Below are positions 52,485 to 61,476 of a stretch of 64,000 bases of DNA, piece by piece. The stretch is taken from NCBI GenBank assembly GCA_020631355.1, contig JAHDHL010000002.1:131703-195702 (forward strand), given 5' to 3'. The notes below the pieces were generated by a model, which was given only the letters and a program-made list of their open reading frames with translations, was not told the DNA's origin and did not search any database. The stretch is from Saprospiraceae bacterium (GTDB lineage: Bacteria; Bacteroidota; Bacteroidia; Chitinophagales; Saprospiraceae). Numbering within the stretch: the stretch's first letter is position 1; every line of letters starts with the position of its first letter. The translations under genes were made by a program, and so were the position numbers.

Positions 52485-52859
52485 ATGAGAATGAGCACCC
52501 TTATGCGCTCTGCCCTAATCGCGTGCGTGATGCTTTGTGCCTATAACCTCTCTACTGCACAAGACACACCAAAACCATCTATTGAAAGTCACGAACAAAT
52601 CGAGGAGCATTTCACTGTCTATGAGTACATGGATACTCCTGATTATGTATTCGTCAAGAGGAAGAATTTTTTCAAGACCCTCACTGAAGTCCAATTGGAA
52701 ATCCTAGGAACCTACGACTACCCGAAGTATGTCTCCTCCAATGACCCAAACCAAATCGAATTGGACATCAAACGCCACTGGGAAATCGTAACGAAATGGG
52801 AGAATGACAATGCTTATCGCATCGATGAGATTAAGGAATCCATGAACCTATCCAAATAA
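52485..52859 (+). CDS. Small exported protein of unknown function
   Basis: 124 residues. Signal peptide RSALIACVMLCAYNLSTAQ. The mature part (EQIEEHFTVYEYMDTPDYVF, NQIELDIKRHWEIVTKWEND) is mostly charged and helical without a recognised motif. It ends 21 bases before the T9SS gene at 52881, suggesting co-expression. The 268 bases upstream are AT-rich and hold no visible gene. Confidence 0.6.
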   Translation: MRMSTLMRSALIACVMLCAYNLSTAQDTPKPSIESHEQIEEHFTVYEYMDTPDYVFVKRKNFFKTLTEVQLEILGTYDYPKYVSSNDPNQIELDIKRHWEIVTKWENDNAYRIDEIKESMNLSK

Positions 52860-52880
52860 CCAATAAAAGCTAGAAGAATA

Positions 52881-54923
52881 ATGAAACATACTTTGACAAT
52901 GATACTGCTGTGTATCTGCACAGCTTCTTTTGCCCAATTAACTATTGATGTGAATGTCGTTTCCGTACAGGTTACGGGATTCTGCGATGAAGACAGTTGG
53001 CCCAACGGGGATAGTGACCCTCAATGGGACATCGACGTAAGTGACCTCAGAGATTATAACGAGGACTTCGACCACGAACTTACCAGTAACGGCCCTAGTA
53101 TTACGGTGAGTAGCGGATTCGATAATAATCTTACTTTCCAAAGAACTTATAACGGAGTCTGTCCTCCCATTAATCTGGAAATTGATTGGGCAGGTTTCGA
53201 AGACGATGCCATAGGAAGTGACCTTAGAGTCGAAGAAACCTACCTTTGGCCCGTAAACACGAATGCAGGAACATACAATGTATCCCGTTCCAAGAGTAGA
53301 GGCGGATGTGGAGGTACCGTTACCTGGACCATCAATCTTCAAATCATCGTCACTGGAACGCCTACTAATATTTGTTCTGACAACCCATGCGGAGCAGCTA
53401 CACAAGATATCCAAGACGGATGTGCTAGTACCGTTGACTTCTTCGTTTACGAAGTGAGTAACTCAAGTCCTAGTTCAGGAGTGGGTGCAGCTTCTTGTTC
53501 TTTCGATGGTTCGGATGATGTATTCTTCAAGGTTGTTGCACCAACAAGCGGTAGTTTCACCATGTTCGTGGATGACTGGAATGATTACAGCTCATTTACC
53601 CAAGCGAATCTTACAGCGAATTTCTATGAAGCCAATCCAAGTTGCTCGAATATATCAGTAGCCAACAGTGAGACAGTAGACGGTAATTCAGGAATGAATA
53701 ATCCGGCTACCAATAATTGTATCGACATCTCACAAGGAGCTTTCAATGATGTGAATAACGGTCCTTTCATCTTCGACAACCTTACACCTGGTCAGGAGTA
53801 TTATGTAAGATTGACCGAGGAAGAAGACCAATCGGCCAATGTAACCCTTGCGTTCCAAGAAACCTTGATGGAAGACAACTGTGTAACTGCCCAGCCTATC
53901 TCAGGTCTTGGTTGTAATTATGGTGCCTCAGATGTCAATGAGCCAGATGATAGTTCATGGACAGGACAGGCACATACAGATGGCAGGGATGTCAATGGCG
54001 ACGGAAATCCAGACAACATCGACAACTGTAATACCAATTGGTTCTCCAATGAGAATATGGTTTGGTACTACTTTGATGTTACACCACAAACTGTACAACC
54101 CATCACTATCACTGTAAACAGCATAGACTGTAACAGTTCAGGTGGAGGACAAATGCAAATGGGTATCTGGAAAGAAAACGGAGCCAGCTGTGCAGCTTCG
54201 GCCAATGCCAGCAATGGTCTAGGCGCAATGGTTCCCGTAGGTTGTAGCGTAGGTCCATCCGGTATTGTGGAAGTAACACTTCCTAACAACATGCCAAACG
54301 ACAGGTACTATGTAGTCGTTGATGGGGACGCAGGTGCCCAATGCCGTTGGATATTCGAAAGTTTGGAGGTACTTCCAGTAGAAATGGATGAATTCACTGG
54401 AAAAGCAAGGGAGGAAGTCAATGTCCTAGAATGGAGAACCCTTTCCGAAACCAATAACAGTTACTTTGAAATCCAACGTTCAGCTGATCCAACGGAAGCA
54501 TTTGAAACGATTGGTGAGGTAATCGGCCACGGTACTATCGCAAGACCTGTGAACTACGAATTCATTGACGACCAACCTATCACTAGCGGTTATTACAGAC
54601 TGAAACAAGTTGATTATGATGGCACTTTCGAATATACTGATGTGATTCATATCCTAAGGGAAGACAGCAAGTTCGATATCTCTACGATTTATCCGAATCC
54701 AGCTGTAGAGATTGCCAACATCAAATATGTTGCTTCCCAGGAAGCACAACTGACACTCACTGTTACGGATATGTTGGGCCGTGTAGTGATGATGGAAGAA
54801 TTGAGTTCAGCCGAGGGTATCAACATCCACGAACTGAATGTCAATCATCTACCAAAAGGCATTTATACCGTAATCCTGGATGATGGAGAAACCATGAAGA
54901 TGGATAAAATCATCAAGGAATAA
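52881..54923 (+). CDS. T9SS type A secreted surface protein
   Basis: 680 residues. Signal peptide MKHTLTMILLCICTASFAQ. Residues about 20-160 are a Cys-containing beta domain (SVQVTGFCDEDSWPNGDSDP). Two jelly-roll-like segments follow (SCSFDGSDDVFFKVVAPTSG, MVWYYFDVTPQTVQPITIT), of the type seen in Bacteroidota PPC-like domains. LPVEMDEFTGKAREEVNVLE is the frequent linker before the sorting tail. The C-terminus STIYPNPAVEIANIKYVASQ to KMDKIIKE is a type A sorting domain. No catalytic motif was found; an adhesive or structural role is likely. Confidence 0.85.
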   Translation: MKHTLTMILLCICTASFAQLTIDVNVVSVQVTGFCDEDSWPNGDSDPQWDIDVSDLRDYNEDFDHELTSNGPSITVSSGFDNNLTFQRTYNGVCPPINLEIDWAGFEDDAIGSDLRVEETYLWPVNTNAGTYNVSRSKSRGGCGGTVTWTINLQIIVTGTPTNICSDNPCGAATQDIQDGCASTVDFFVYEVSNSSPSSGVGAASCSFDGSDDVFFKVVAPTSGSFTMFVDDWNDYSSFTQANLTANFYEANPSCSNISVANSETVDGNSGMNNPATNNCIDISQGAFNDVNNGPFIFDNLTPGQEYYVRLTEEEDQSANVTLAFQETLMEDNCVTAQPISGLGCNYGASDVNEPDDSSWTGQAHTDGRDVNGDGNPDNIDNCNTNWFSNENMVWYYFDVTPQTVQPITITVNSIDCNSSGGGQMQMGIWKENGASCAASANASNGLGAMVPVGCSVGPSGIVEVTLPNNMPNDRYYVVVDGDAGAQCRWIFESLEVLPVEMDEFTGKAREEVNVLEWRTLSETNNSYFEIQRSADPTEAFETIGEVIGHGTIARPVNYEFIDDQPITSGYYRLKQVDYDGTFEYTDVIHILREDSKFDISTIYPNPAVEIANIKYVASQEAQLTLTVTDMLGRVVMMEELSSAEGINIHELNVNHLPKGIYTVILDDGETMKMDKIIKE

Positions 54924-54948
54924 TACCGTCTATATTTTTACACCCTAT

Positions 54949-54985
54949 AAACCGTTGGCCTGTAAAAGGGTCAACGGTTTTCTCT
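54949..54985 (+). terminator. Terminator of the T9SS protein gene
   Basis: 12-bp stem AAACCGTTGGCC / GGTCAACGGTTT (one G-T), 9-base loop, tail TCTCTT. Confidence 0.8.
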
Positions 54986-55131
54986 TAGGAAAGCCGCTGA
55001 AAGCACATTTGGCATACGACACCCCCTTACATACAAAGCTATTAATAATAAAATTCAGCTTATGTTATCGCTAACCAACAACTTACAGCTAAATCATCGA
55101 ATCATTTTAAACAACTTCGTAGTTAATAATG

Positions 55132-55139
55132 TATATTTG
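55132..55139 (+). promoter_or_regulatory. Putative -7 promoter box of the SCP2 gene
   Basis: TATATTTG matches TAnnTTTG, 40 bases before the ATG at 55180. Confidence 0.5.
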
Positions 55140-55179
55140 TCAGCGAAATTTCACTAATTAAATATAAATCAACGCAATA

Positions 55180-55497
55180 ATGACAGCGAAGGAATTTTTA
55201 ATGGCGCTACCATCAAAGGTATCTCCAGAAGCAATTGCAGGACACAATACCAACTTCCAATTCGATCTTGGTGGCGATGACGGAGGACAATATACTTTGA
55301 AGATTGCAGACGGTGCAGCAACCGTAACCGAAGGTCTTGACGGCGAAGCCAACTGTGTAGTTAAGGCCAAAGGATCAGACCTTATGGATGTAGTTGAGGG
55401 ACGTCAAAATCCTATGATGGCATTCATGATGGGAAAAATCAAGGTTTCCAACCAAGGTGAGATGTTGAAATATGCAAAGATTCTTGGATTGATGTAA
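55180..55497 (+). CDS. SCP2 sterol-binding domain protein
   Basis: 105 residues, a single SCP2 domain: FQFDLGGDDGGQYTLKIADG, TEGLDGEANCVVKAKGSDLM, DVVEGRQNPMMAFMMGKIKV and GEMLKYAKILGLM. The domain binds acyl chains or lipids in a hydrophobic tunnel. No signal peptide, so cytoplasmic; common in Bacteroidota, with unknown ligand. Monocistronic with its own promoter box and terminator. Confidence 0.92.
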   Translation: MTAKEFLMALPSKVSPEAIAGHNTNFQFDLGGDDGGQYTLKIADGAATVTEGLDGEANCVVKAKGSDLMDVVEGRQNPMMAFMMGKIKVSNQGEMLKYAKILGLM

Positions 55498-55516
55498 TCA
55501 ATCTCCGAATCTTTCG

Positions 55517-55553
55517 AAAAAGGCTTTCAACCGAATGGTTGAAAGCCTTTTCT
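55517..55553. terminator. Bidirectional terminator
   Basis: 15-bp stem AAAAGGCTTTCAACC / GGTTGAAAGCCTTTT, loop GAAT, between convergent genes. Confidence 0.9.
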
Positions 55554-55555
55554 CA

Positions 55556-56344
55556 TTATTGTATGAATGGTATCAATCGTATACCTATGGTTGTAGCATA
55601 CATTTTGAAACCATTATCCTGTGCATCCACAAAGAAAGGACTCAGTTCAAATTTATAATATAATGTCAAATAACTAAAACCAACCTCCCCTACTATCCCA
55701 TACTTGATTTCAGGCATGTTATAATTCCCCTTAATCGTCTGCTTCCTACCATTCTCATCCCTCAACTTATTCTTGACCCCAAGTATGATTCCACCATAGG
55801 CTCCTGCACCAACCCTGAAAGAACGTGACAATTTCCCGGGATTAGATTCAAACTGAACCAAAAAAGGAACAAGCAAGGATGCAGTATGCAGGCTATTCCT
55901 CTTATATGTAACGGTATCCACCAAACCAGGTGACACCACCTGACTATAAGGTTCCAATACATAAGGCTGACTCCATTCATACCTATTGAAATCCAAACCG
56001 AATGCATATTCCAGATTCAACTTGTTCTTATACAAACTTGTCTTTTGCCTGAATACATGCAGATTGAACTGTAGGGATTTGCCCGAATTCACACCCAAAG
56101 GTGTAAAATCCACATTGGGATTAGCCGTCTGGAAAGAATTGAATCCCATATCCAAAAGCATCCAACGAGTAGACATCACCTTTCCTTTCCACTCAGGAAT
56201 ACTGTCCACCGCTACCACCCCATCCCCCACGGAAAGGGTATCAGATTGGGCATTCAGGCTCCACGTTCCCAACAAAATGCACCAGGACAATACACTTTTC
56301 AACAAGACACCTTCAAATACACTCACCGTTTTCTTCATTTTCAT
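55556..56344 (-). CDS. Outer-membrane beta-barrel-like protein of unknown function
   Basis: Start taken at ATG 56344 (MKMKKTVSVFEGVLLKSVLS); ATG 56371 is an alternative. The signal peptide ends near WSLNAQ. About 262 residues with alternating strands (MLLDMGFNSFQTANPNVDFT, SLQFNLHVFRQKTSLYKNKL, IKYGIVGEVGFSYLTLYYKF) and a final aromatic-containing strand (ATTIGIRLIPFIQ), as in PorT-like small barrels. No named family is recognised. Confidence 0.7.
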   Translation of the reverse strand: MKMKKTVSVFEGVLLKSVLSWCILLGTWSLNAQSDTLSVGDGVVAVDSIPEWKGKVMSTRWMLLDMGFNSFQTANPNVDFTPLGVNSGKSLQFNLHVFRQKTSLYKNKLNLEYAFGLDFNRYEWSQPYVLEPYSQVVSPGLVDTVTYKRNSLHTASLLVPFLVQFESNPGKLSRSFRVGAGAYGGIILGVKNKLRDENGRKQTIKGNYNMPEIKYGIVGEVGFSYLTLYYKFELSPFFVDAQDNGFKMYATTIGIRLIPFIQ

Positions 56345-56592
56345 GACCGAAAAATAATTCTTTGGTCGCATTCCTTATAAATATTAGATTTTTTTTGAAT
56401 AAATGGCCCGTTTTGAAAAGTATTGCACACTTATTGTAGTATCTGATAAAGATATGACTTTCTATCAACCATATCTTTCTAAAAAACAGCAACTTACAAT
56501 ACAAACAAGAACTATTCTACAAGAAACTCATCCAGACAGACACTAAGAATAGACGCTAAACCAACCCAGATTCAAAAATTTATTTTTTCGAA

Positions 56593-58320
56593 ATGAGGAA
56601 ATATAGCATAATCATATTAACGATAATAGGGTTCATATCATTGGCCCTTAACACCTCTAAGGCTCAGGATATCTGTCCTGTTCTGGAAGATGAAATCATT
56701 CTTCAGATTGAGGATTGCAATTCCACCATCGGAGTTTGTTTCCCTATGGCCTTGGAAGAAGTACTCGCCAACACACTGACGGTCACTGTCAACGGAGCAC
56801 CCTATGACGACCTATATTTGGGTTGCGAATTCGATTCGATAATCGTTTATAGTTACTTCACATTATTAGGAGTCGGTGAAGCAGGCCCATATAATTTACA
56901 ATCCTGGTCCATCAATGACCAAACCTATTCGGGAGAATTCCAAAACATTGGTGCACTCGTTGATTCCATGAATCTTTGGGACCCTACGGGTAACTGGGAA
57001 CAAGACCCTATCAACCCCAATATTCTTGGGGGCAATTTGGATAATTCATACAGCGACATGGTCATCGAACAACTTCAACTTCCGGGAACATTCGCTACTT
57101 TGGGATTGAATTATGGCCAATATGCATTGGGTACCATTCTCAATTTCCCGGAGGGGATACACGAGGTAATCGTAACCAATGAAAGTGCGGGTTGTACGGA
57201 TACATCCAATGTCACTGTTGCCTGTACGCCTAATGCCTATATAGAAGAAACCATATATCTTGGATTATCCGGAACGGTTTGTTTGGACCAATCGGATTTG
57301 CTGGGTAGCTATGAAGACCTATCCATATGCACCGAGGGACAACCCCAGGGAATAGCGGATTTCTTCCCTGAAAACGAAACGGCATGCATCACCTACAACG
57401 GTGCCGGCCTAGGAAGCGAAACAGCTTGTTTTGTCATCTGTGATGATTTGGGTATTTGTGATACTACTTTCATTACAATTAATGTGGTCATTCCGCCGGC
57501 AGGCGAAGTGGTCATCAATACCATCATTGTTGGCGAAACACAAACAGAATGTCTCAGTGCCGAAGATTTGATGGGTAATGAATTCACGATTTCCAACGCC
57601 TGCCCTCAGGATGGCGGAGAAAATGTCAGTTTCGAATTCGAGGATGGTTCTCTCTGTGTAACCTACGAGGGCCTTACCATAGGAACAGATACGGCTTGCA
57701 TTGTCATTTGCGATAACATGGGCGGATGCGATAGCACCACTTTCTATATTTCAGTCATCAATCCTGTAATTGCTGCTCCCATTGCAGTAGACGACTCAGA
57801 TTCAACCGCTCAGAATACTACGGTGATGATTCCTGTAGTGGATAATGATACCATAGAATTCGTCTCATCGGTTTCCATACTTACGGAACCAAGTAATGGT
57901 GGAGTATTCGTTACGATGACCAATGAAATCAGTTATGAACCCAATGAGGATTTTTGTGGCAGGGATATTTTCGAATATATAATTTGTAATAGCGAGGGCT
58001 GTGACACTGCACTTGTTGAGGTTATTGTGATTTGCGATGAGGTAAGGGTCTATAACGGCTTCTCTCCGAATGATGACGGGATCAATGACCGATTCAGAAT
58101 CGGAGGTATCGAGGCATTCCCGAACTGCTCCGTCAAGGTATTCAACTCTTGGGGCAACTTGGTCTATGACAACGGAGAGGGCATGGGTTACAGCAACGAG
58201 AATGGCTGGGATGGCACTTGGAATGGCAAGCATCTACCTGATGGCAACTATTTCTATATGATTGAATTGAATGATCCTGAACAAAGTATCTTCAGTGGTT
58301 ACGTTCTAATCCATAGATAA
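56593..58320 (+). CDS. T9SS type B surface protein with CHU_C domain
   Basis: 575 residues. Signal peptide YSIIILTIIGFISLALNTSK. The body contains two related Cys-containing modules (CLDQSDLLGSYEDLSICTEG and CLSAEDLMGNEFTISNACPQ, each closed by a CxxxCDxxGxCD segment), then a cadherin-like domain (AVDDSDSTAQNTTVMIPVVD). The CHU_C tail reads VYNGFSPNDDGINDRFRIGG to GYVLIHR, the same type as in the giant protein. It is likely exported by T9SS and linked to gliding or the cell surface. Confidence 0.9.
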   Translation: MRKYSIIILTIIGFISLALNTSKAQDICPVLEDEIILQIEDCNSTIGVCFPMALEEVLANTLTVTVNGAPYDDLYLGCEFDSIIVYSYFTLLGVGEAGPYNLQSWSINDQTYSGEFQNIGALVDSMNLWDPTGNWEQDPINPNILGGNLDNSYSDMVIEQLQLPGTFATLGLNYGQYALGTILNFPEGIHEVIVTNESAGCTDTSNVTVACTPNAYIEETIYLGLSGTVCLDQSDLLGSYEDLSICTEGQPQGIADFFPENETACITYNGAGLGSETACFVICDDLGICDTTFITINVVIPPAGEVVINTIIVGETQTECLSAEDLMGNEFTISNACPQDGGENVSFEFEDGSLCVTYEGLTIGTDTACIVICDNMGGCDSTTFYISVINPVIAAPIAVDDSDSTAQNTTVMIPVVDNDTIEFVSSVSILTEPSNGGVFVTMTNEISYEPNEDFCGRDIFEYIICNSEGCDTALVEVIVICDEVRVYNGFSPNDDGINDRFRIGGIEAFPNCSVKVFNSWGNLVYDNGEGMGYSNENGWDGTWNGKHLPDGNYFYMIELNDPEQSIFSGYVLIHR

Positions 58321-58383
58321 AAGTGACCCAACAATAATAATACGTCTTAAGGAAAAACATGTAGGAACATACCATATTATGAA

Positions 58384-58420
58384 AAAGGGGCTTCACGATT
58401 GTGAAGCCCCTTTACTTTTG
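58384..58420 (+). terminator. Terminator of the CHU_C protein gene
   Basis: 13-bp stem AAAGGGGCTTCAC / GTGAAGCCCCTTT, loop GATT, tail ACTTTTG; likely also used by the convergent Crp/Fnr gene. Confidence 0.88.
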
Positions 58421-58473
58421 TGCCAATAACTTACTGGCTAATATTAAAACTGATTCGCTAGATAAAATTCTTA

Positions 58474-59154
58474 TTAAGCCAACTTCGCCATATCCCTTAC
58501 AAGTATACTTCTTCTGTTGAAGTAAATCAGGTTGGACTTCTTCAAATCATTCAATACCGAAGTCACTGTCTGACGGGAAGTACCTGTGATATTAGCAATA
58601 TCCTGTTGGGTAAGTGAATGCCTGATGAGCATTTCGTATCCTACACGTTGTCCATAGCGCTTCACATTCTCCTTGATAAAATCTATGATTCTGGCCCTTG
58701 CATCCTTAAGCACCAACGATTCCAACCTCCTTTCAGCACTGATCAGCCGATTACCTATCATTTCATACAACTTAAGACTCATCTGCAAGTTCTGTTGTAC
58801 CATTGCACGGATTAGGTTTGCATCAACAGCACAATACTGGACATCAGAATTCATACACTGTGCGAAGTCAATCCTCTTGGATTCACCTACAAGACACAAT
58901 TCTCCGAACATTGCATTTGGGTACAATACGGACTTGATGACTTCCTTACCATCACCTGAGTGAGTTCCGATCTTGATACAACCTTTCTTTAGGAAAAATA
59001 CCTTGTTGGCAGATTCATCCGGCATGTATACAAAGTCATACTTGGACTTCTTATGGAATTCAGCACCTTTCAACAATCTTTCGAATTCGGCGTCTGTCAA
59101 TAAGGCAAATAAGGGTATTTCTTTGAGGAATGATGTGATTAGCTCTCTACTCAT
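58474..59154 (-). CDS. Crp/Fnr-family transcriptional regulator
   Basis: 226 residues. The N-terminal cyclic-nucleotide-binding fold (YDFVYMPDESANKVFFLKKG, YPNAMFGELCLVGESKRIDF) lacks the Cys cluster of FNR, so iron-sulfur sensing is unlikely; the phosphate-binding cassette GELCLVGE is partly conserved. The C-terminal winged HTH is SLTQQDIANITGTSRQTVTS followed by VLNDLKKSNLIYFNRRSI. Target genes are unknown. It is divergent from the 3-hydroxybutyryl-CoA dehydrogenase gene, 260 bases away across an AT-rich region, making that gene a possible target. Confidence 0.92.
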   Translation of the reverse strand: MSRELITSFLKEIPLFALLTDAEFERLLKGAEFHKKSKYDFVYMPDESANKVFFLKKGCIKIGTHSGDGKEVIKSVLYPNAMFGELCLVGESKRIDFAQCMNSDVQYCAVDANLIRAMVQQNLQMSLKLYEMIGNRLISAERRLESLVLKDARARIIDFIKENVKRYGQRVGYEMLIRHSLTQQDIANITGTSRQTVTSVLNDLKKSNLIYFNRRSILVRDMAKLA

Positions 59155-59356
59155 AACTTAAATATTTCTGTGGATGCTGATAAATAATTTGGCTATTAAC
59201 AATACTAATATCTCTTTCATTTAAAGATAAAAAAATGACATAATGCTAAAAAAATACACACACAAATATCCATATAAAAACTACTAAATACTGATTAACA
59301 ATTAATTACATTACAAATTAAACAAAATAAATACAGCAACACACTATAAAACACCA

Positions 59357-59389
59357 TTGAAATCAAAGCTATATTTTTCATTATCTTTG
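59357..59389 (+). promoter_or_regulatory. Putative promoter of 3-hydroxybutyryl-CoA dehydrogenase
   Basis: TTG at 59357-59359 and TATCTTTG at 59382-59389, spacing 22 bases; 26 bases before the ATG at 59416. Confidence 0.6.
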
Positions 59390-59415
59390 CCGAATCATTT
59401 AAAATCTCTAACTAT

Positions 59416-60306
59416 ATGGATAAAATCACTGTCATCGGAGCAGGAACAATGGGGAACGGAATTGCCCACGTCTTCGCCATGTTCGGACATCAGGTCAACC
59501 TTGTCGATATTTCCCAAAATGCCTTGGATAAGGCCGTAGCTACCATTACCAAAAATCTTGGAAGAATGGTAAGCAAGGAAAAAATCACAGCAGAACAACA
59601 ACAGGCTACATTGGACAATATCACGACCCATACCGATTTGGCCAAGGCCGCTGGCGACTCTCATCTCATCGTTGAAGCAGCTACCGAAAATGTGGATTTG
59701 AAACTCAAGATTTTCAAGCAGATGGATGAATTAGCTCCTGAAGGCTGCATTCTAGCCACCAACACCTCGTCTATTTCAATTACCAAGATTGCTGCCGTTA
59801 CAGGTAGGCCTGACAAGGTAATCGGTATGCACTTCATGAATCCGGTTCCTGTTATGAAACTGGTTGAAGTCATCCGTGGTTATGCTACCTCAGACGAGAC
59901 AACAGAAAAAATCATGGACATGAGTAGGAACCTTAAGAAAGTTCCTGTCGAGGTTAATGATTACCCGGGATTTGTTGCCAATAGAATCCTGATGCCTATG
60001 ATTAACGAGGCCATCATTACGCTATTCGAGGGAGTTGCAGGAGTCGAGGAGATTGACACCGTAATGAAGCTGGGAATGGCCCACCCTATGGGACCACTTC
60101 AATTGGCTGACTTCATCGGATTGGACGTTTGCCTTTCCATCATGCATGTACTCCACGACGGATTCGGAAACCCGAAATATGCGCCTTGTCCACTATTGGT
60201 CAATATGGTTACCGCAGGAAAATTGGGTCGCAAATCAGGAGAAGGATTCTACTCCTACTCCCACGGCACCAAGGATTGGATCGTTGCGGATACTTTCAAG
60301 AAGTAG
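59416..60306 (+). CDS. 3-hydroxybutyryl-CoA dehydrogenase
   Basis: NAD(P)-dependent oxidation or reduction of 3-hydroxyacyl-CoA, in fatty-acid or butyrate-type metabolism. 296 residues. Rossmann motif ITVIGAGTMGNGIAHVFAMF (G8-x-G-x-x-G13). The catalytic His lies in VIGMHFMNPVPVMKLVEVI, and the C-terminal domain has VNDYPGFVANRILMPMINEA and MAHPMGPLQLADFIGLDVCL. It is a stand-alone short form, not a FadB fusion. Single gene with promoter and terminator. Confidence 0.94.
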   Translation: MDKITVIGAGTMGNGIAHVFAMFGHQVNLVDISQNALDKAVATITKNLGRMVSKEKITAEQQQATLDNITTHTDLAKAAGDSHLIVEAATENVDLKLKIFKQMDELAPEGCILATNTSSISITKIAAVTGRPDKVIGMHFMNPVPVMKLVEVIRGYATSDETTEKIMDMSRNLKKVPVEVNDYPGFVANRILMPMINEAIITLFEGVAGVEEIDTVMKLGMAHPMGPLQLADFIGLDVCLSIMHVLHDGFGNPKYAPCPLLVNMVTAGKLGRKSGEGFYSYSHGTKDWIVADTFKK

Positions 60307-60333
60307 CAGGAATAAATTCTGCACATACAAATG

Positions 60334-60369
60334 AAAAGAGGCTTCATGGAAATCCATGAAGCCTCTTTT
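60334..60369. terminator. Bidirectional terminator
   Basis: 17-bp stem AAAAGAGGCTTCATGGA with complement, minimal loop, T4 end, between convergent genes. Confidence 0.9.
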
Positions 60370-60395
60370 GTATATATCAATTGGTTGGAAAGGAA

Positions 60396-61166
60396 TTAAT
60401 CCGAAGAAGCCAACATAGCCAACAACCTCAAGAATTCGAAGTACAACCAAGCCAATGTCACCAACAAGGCAAATCCTCCATACCACTCCATATACTTGGG
60501 AGCACGGCTCTGAACACCTCTTTCAATCATATCGAAATCCAAAAGGAAATTCAATGCAGCCACACCGATGATGAACAAGGACAAACCAATGGATATCCAG
60601 CCGCCATCATGCAGATAGATAGGATCCACGCCAAAGAACATGCTCATTACAAATGCAACGATATACATGAACATGATACCAATTGTAGCTGATACCACAG
60701 CCATTCTGAACTTTTTCGTTACGGGAATCAATCCGGACCTATATATCAATAGCATTACAATCAGGGTCGTGATGGTCAGACCCACGGCCTTGAAAATGAT
60801 ACCCGGAGCTATGGCTACCGCAAACTGAAGGGAAACCAAACCAAGGAATGCTCCTTTCAACACTGCATAAACAGGTGCCAAGGTAGGAGCCATTGTAGGC
60901 TTGAAACTCACGATTAATGCGACGATGAAAGCACCTATCATACCTCCATACATCACCATGGATGATGGAAACAAGAATGCAGCAGTCAATGCAGACCCGA
61001 CAAGGATCATCATCAACAATATGGATTTATTCAAAGTACCCGAAAGGGTCATGACGTCAGATGAAGTGGATGATACCGGTGCATCCAGCACAGAATCATC
61101 GAATTGATATGAAGCATTGTCGAACTGCTTCATCATTGGATTACTCGATTTTTGGAATCTACTCAT
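60396..61166 (-). CDS. Bax inhibitor-1/YccA family membrane protein
   Basis: 256 residues. About 55 polar N-terminal residues, then seven membrane helices (SILLMMILVGSALTAAFLF, YGGMIGAFIVALIVSFKPT, ISIGLSLFIIGVAALNFLLD). The segment TLAPVYAVLKGAFLGLVSL and the late acidic FLLDFDMIERGV are typical of the YccA/YetJ branch, where such Asp residues control a pH-dependent calcium leak. Role here is inferred only from the family. Single gene. Confidence 0.9.
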   Translation of the reverse strand: MSRFQKSSNPMMKQFDNASYQFDDSVLDAPVSSTSSDVMTLSGTLNKSILLMMILVGSALTAAFLFPSSMVMYGGMIGAFIVALIVSFKPTMAPTLAPVYAVLKGAFLGLVSLQFAVAIAPGIIFKAVGLTITTLIVMLLIYRSGLIPVTKKFRMAVVSATIGIMFMYIVAFVMSMFFGVDPIYLHDGGWISIGLSLFIIGVAALNFLLDFDMIERGVQSRAPKYMEWYGGFALLVTLAWLYFEFLRLLAMLASSD

Positions 61167-61476
61167 AATAGAATATTTTGGTTAATAGTATATAGTAAGG
61201 ATTTATTGAATGACAAAATCTTTACTTACAACAAATATATAATTGTTTTTGGTTTCAATCCCTTACATTTTTCGACGAATGAACATTATTCCAGTTACAT
61301 GCATTCTAAATATGCCCGGTGCAGAATCCTTTTCGGACGAGGGAATTCGTTCGTGATAGGTATTGTATGAAGACATTATATGTTGTACATTGCGCCCCAA
61401 CCACATTGTGGAAACCTACCCTACCTACCATTACCAAATTAAGAAATTGATTTCTTAAGCGTTGAAAACCATTTCC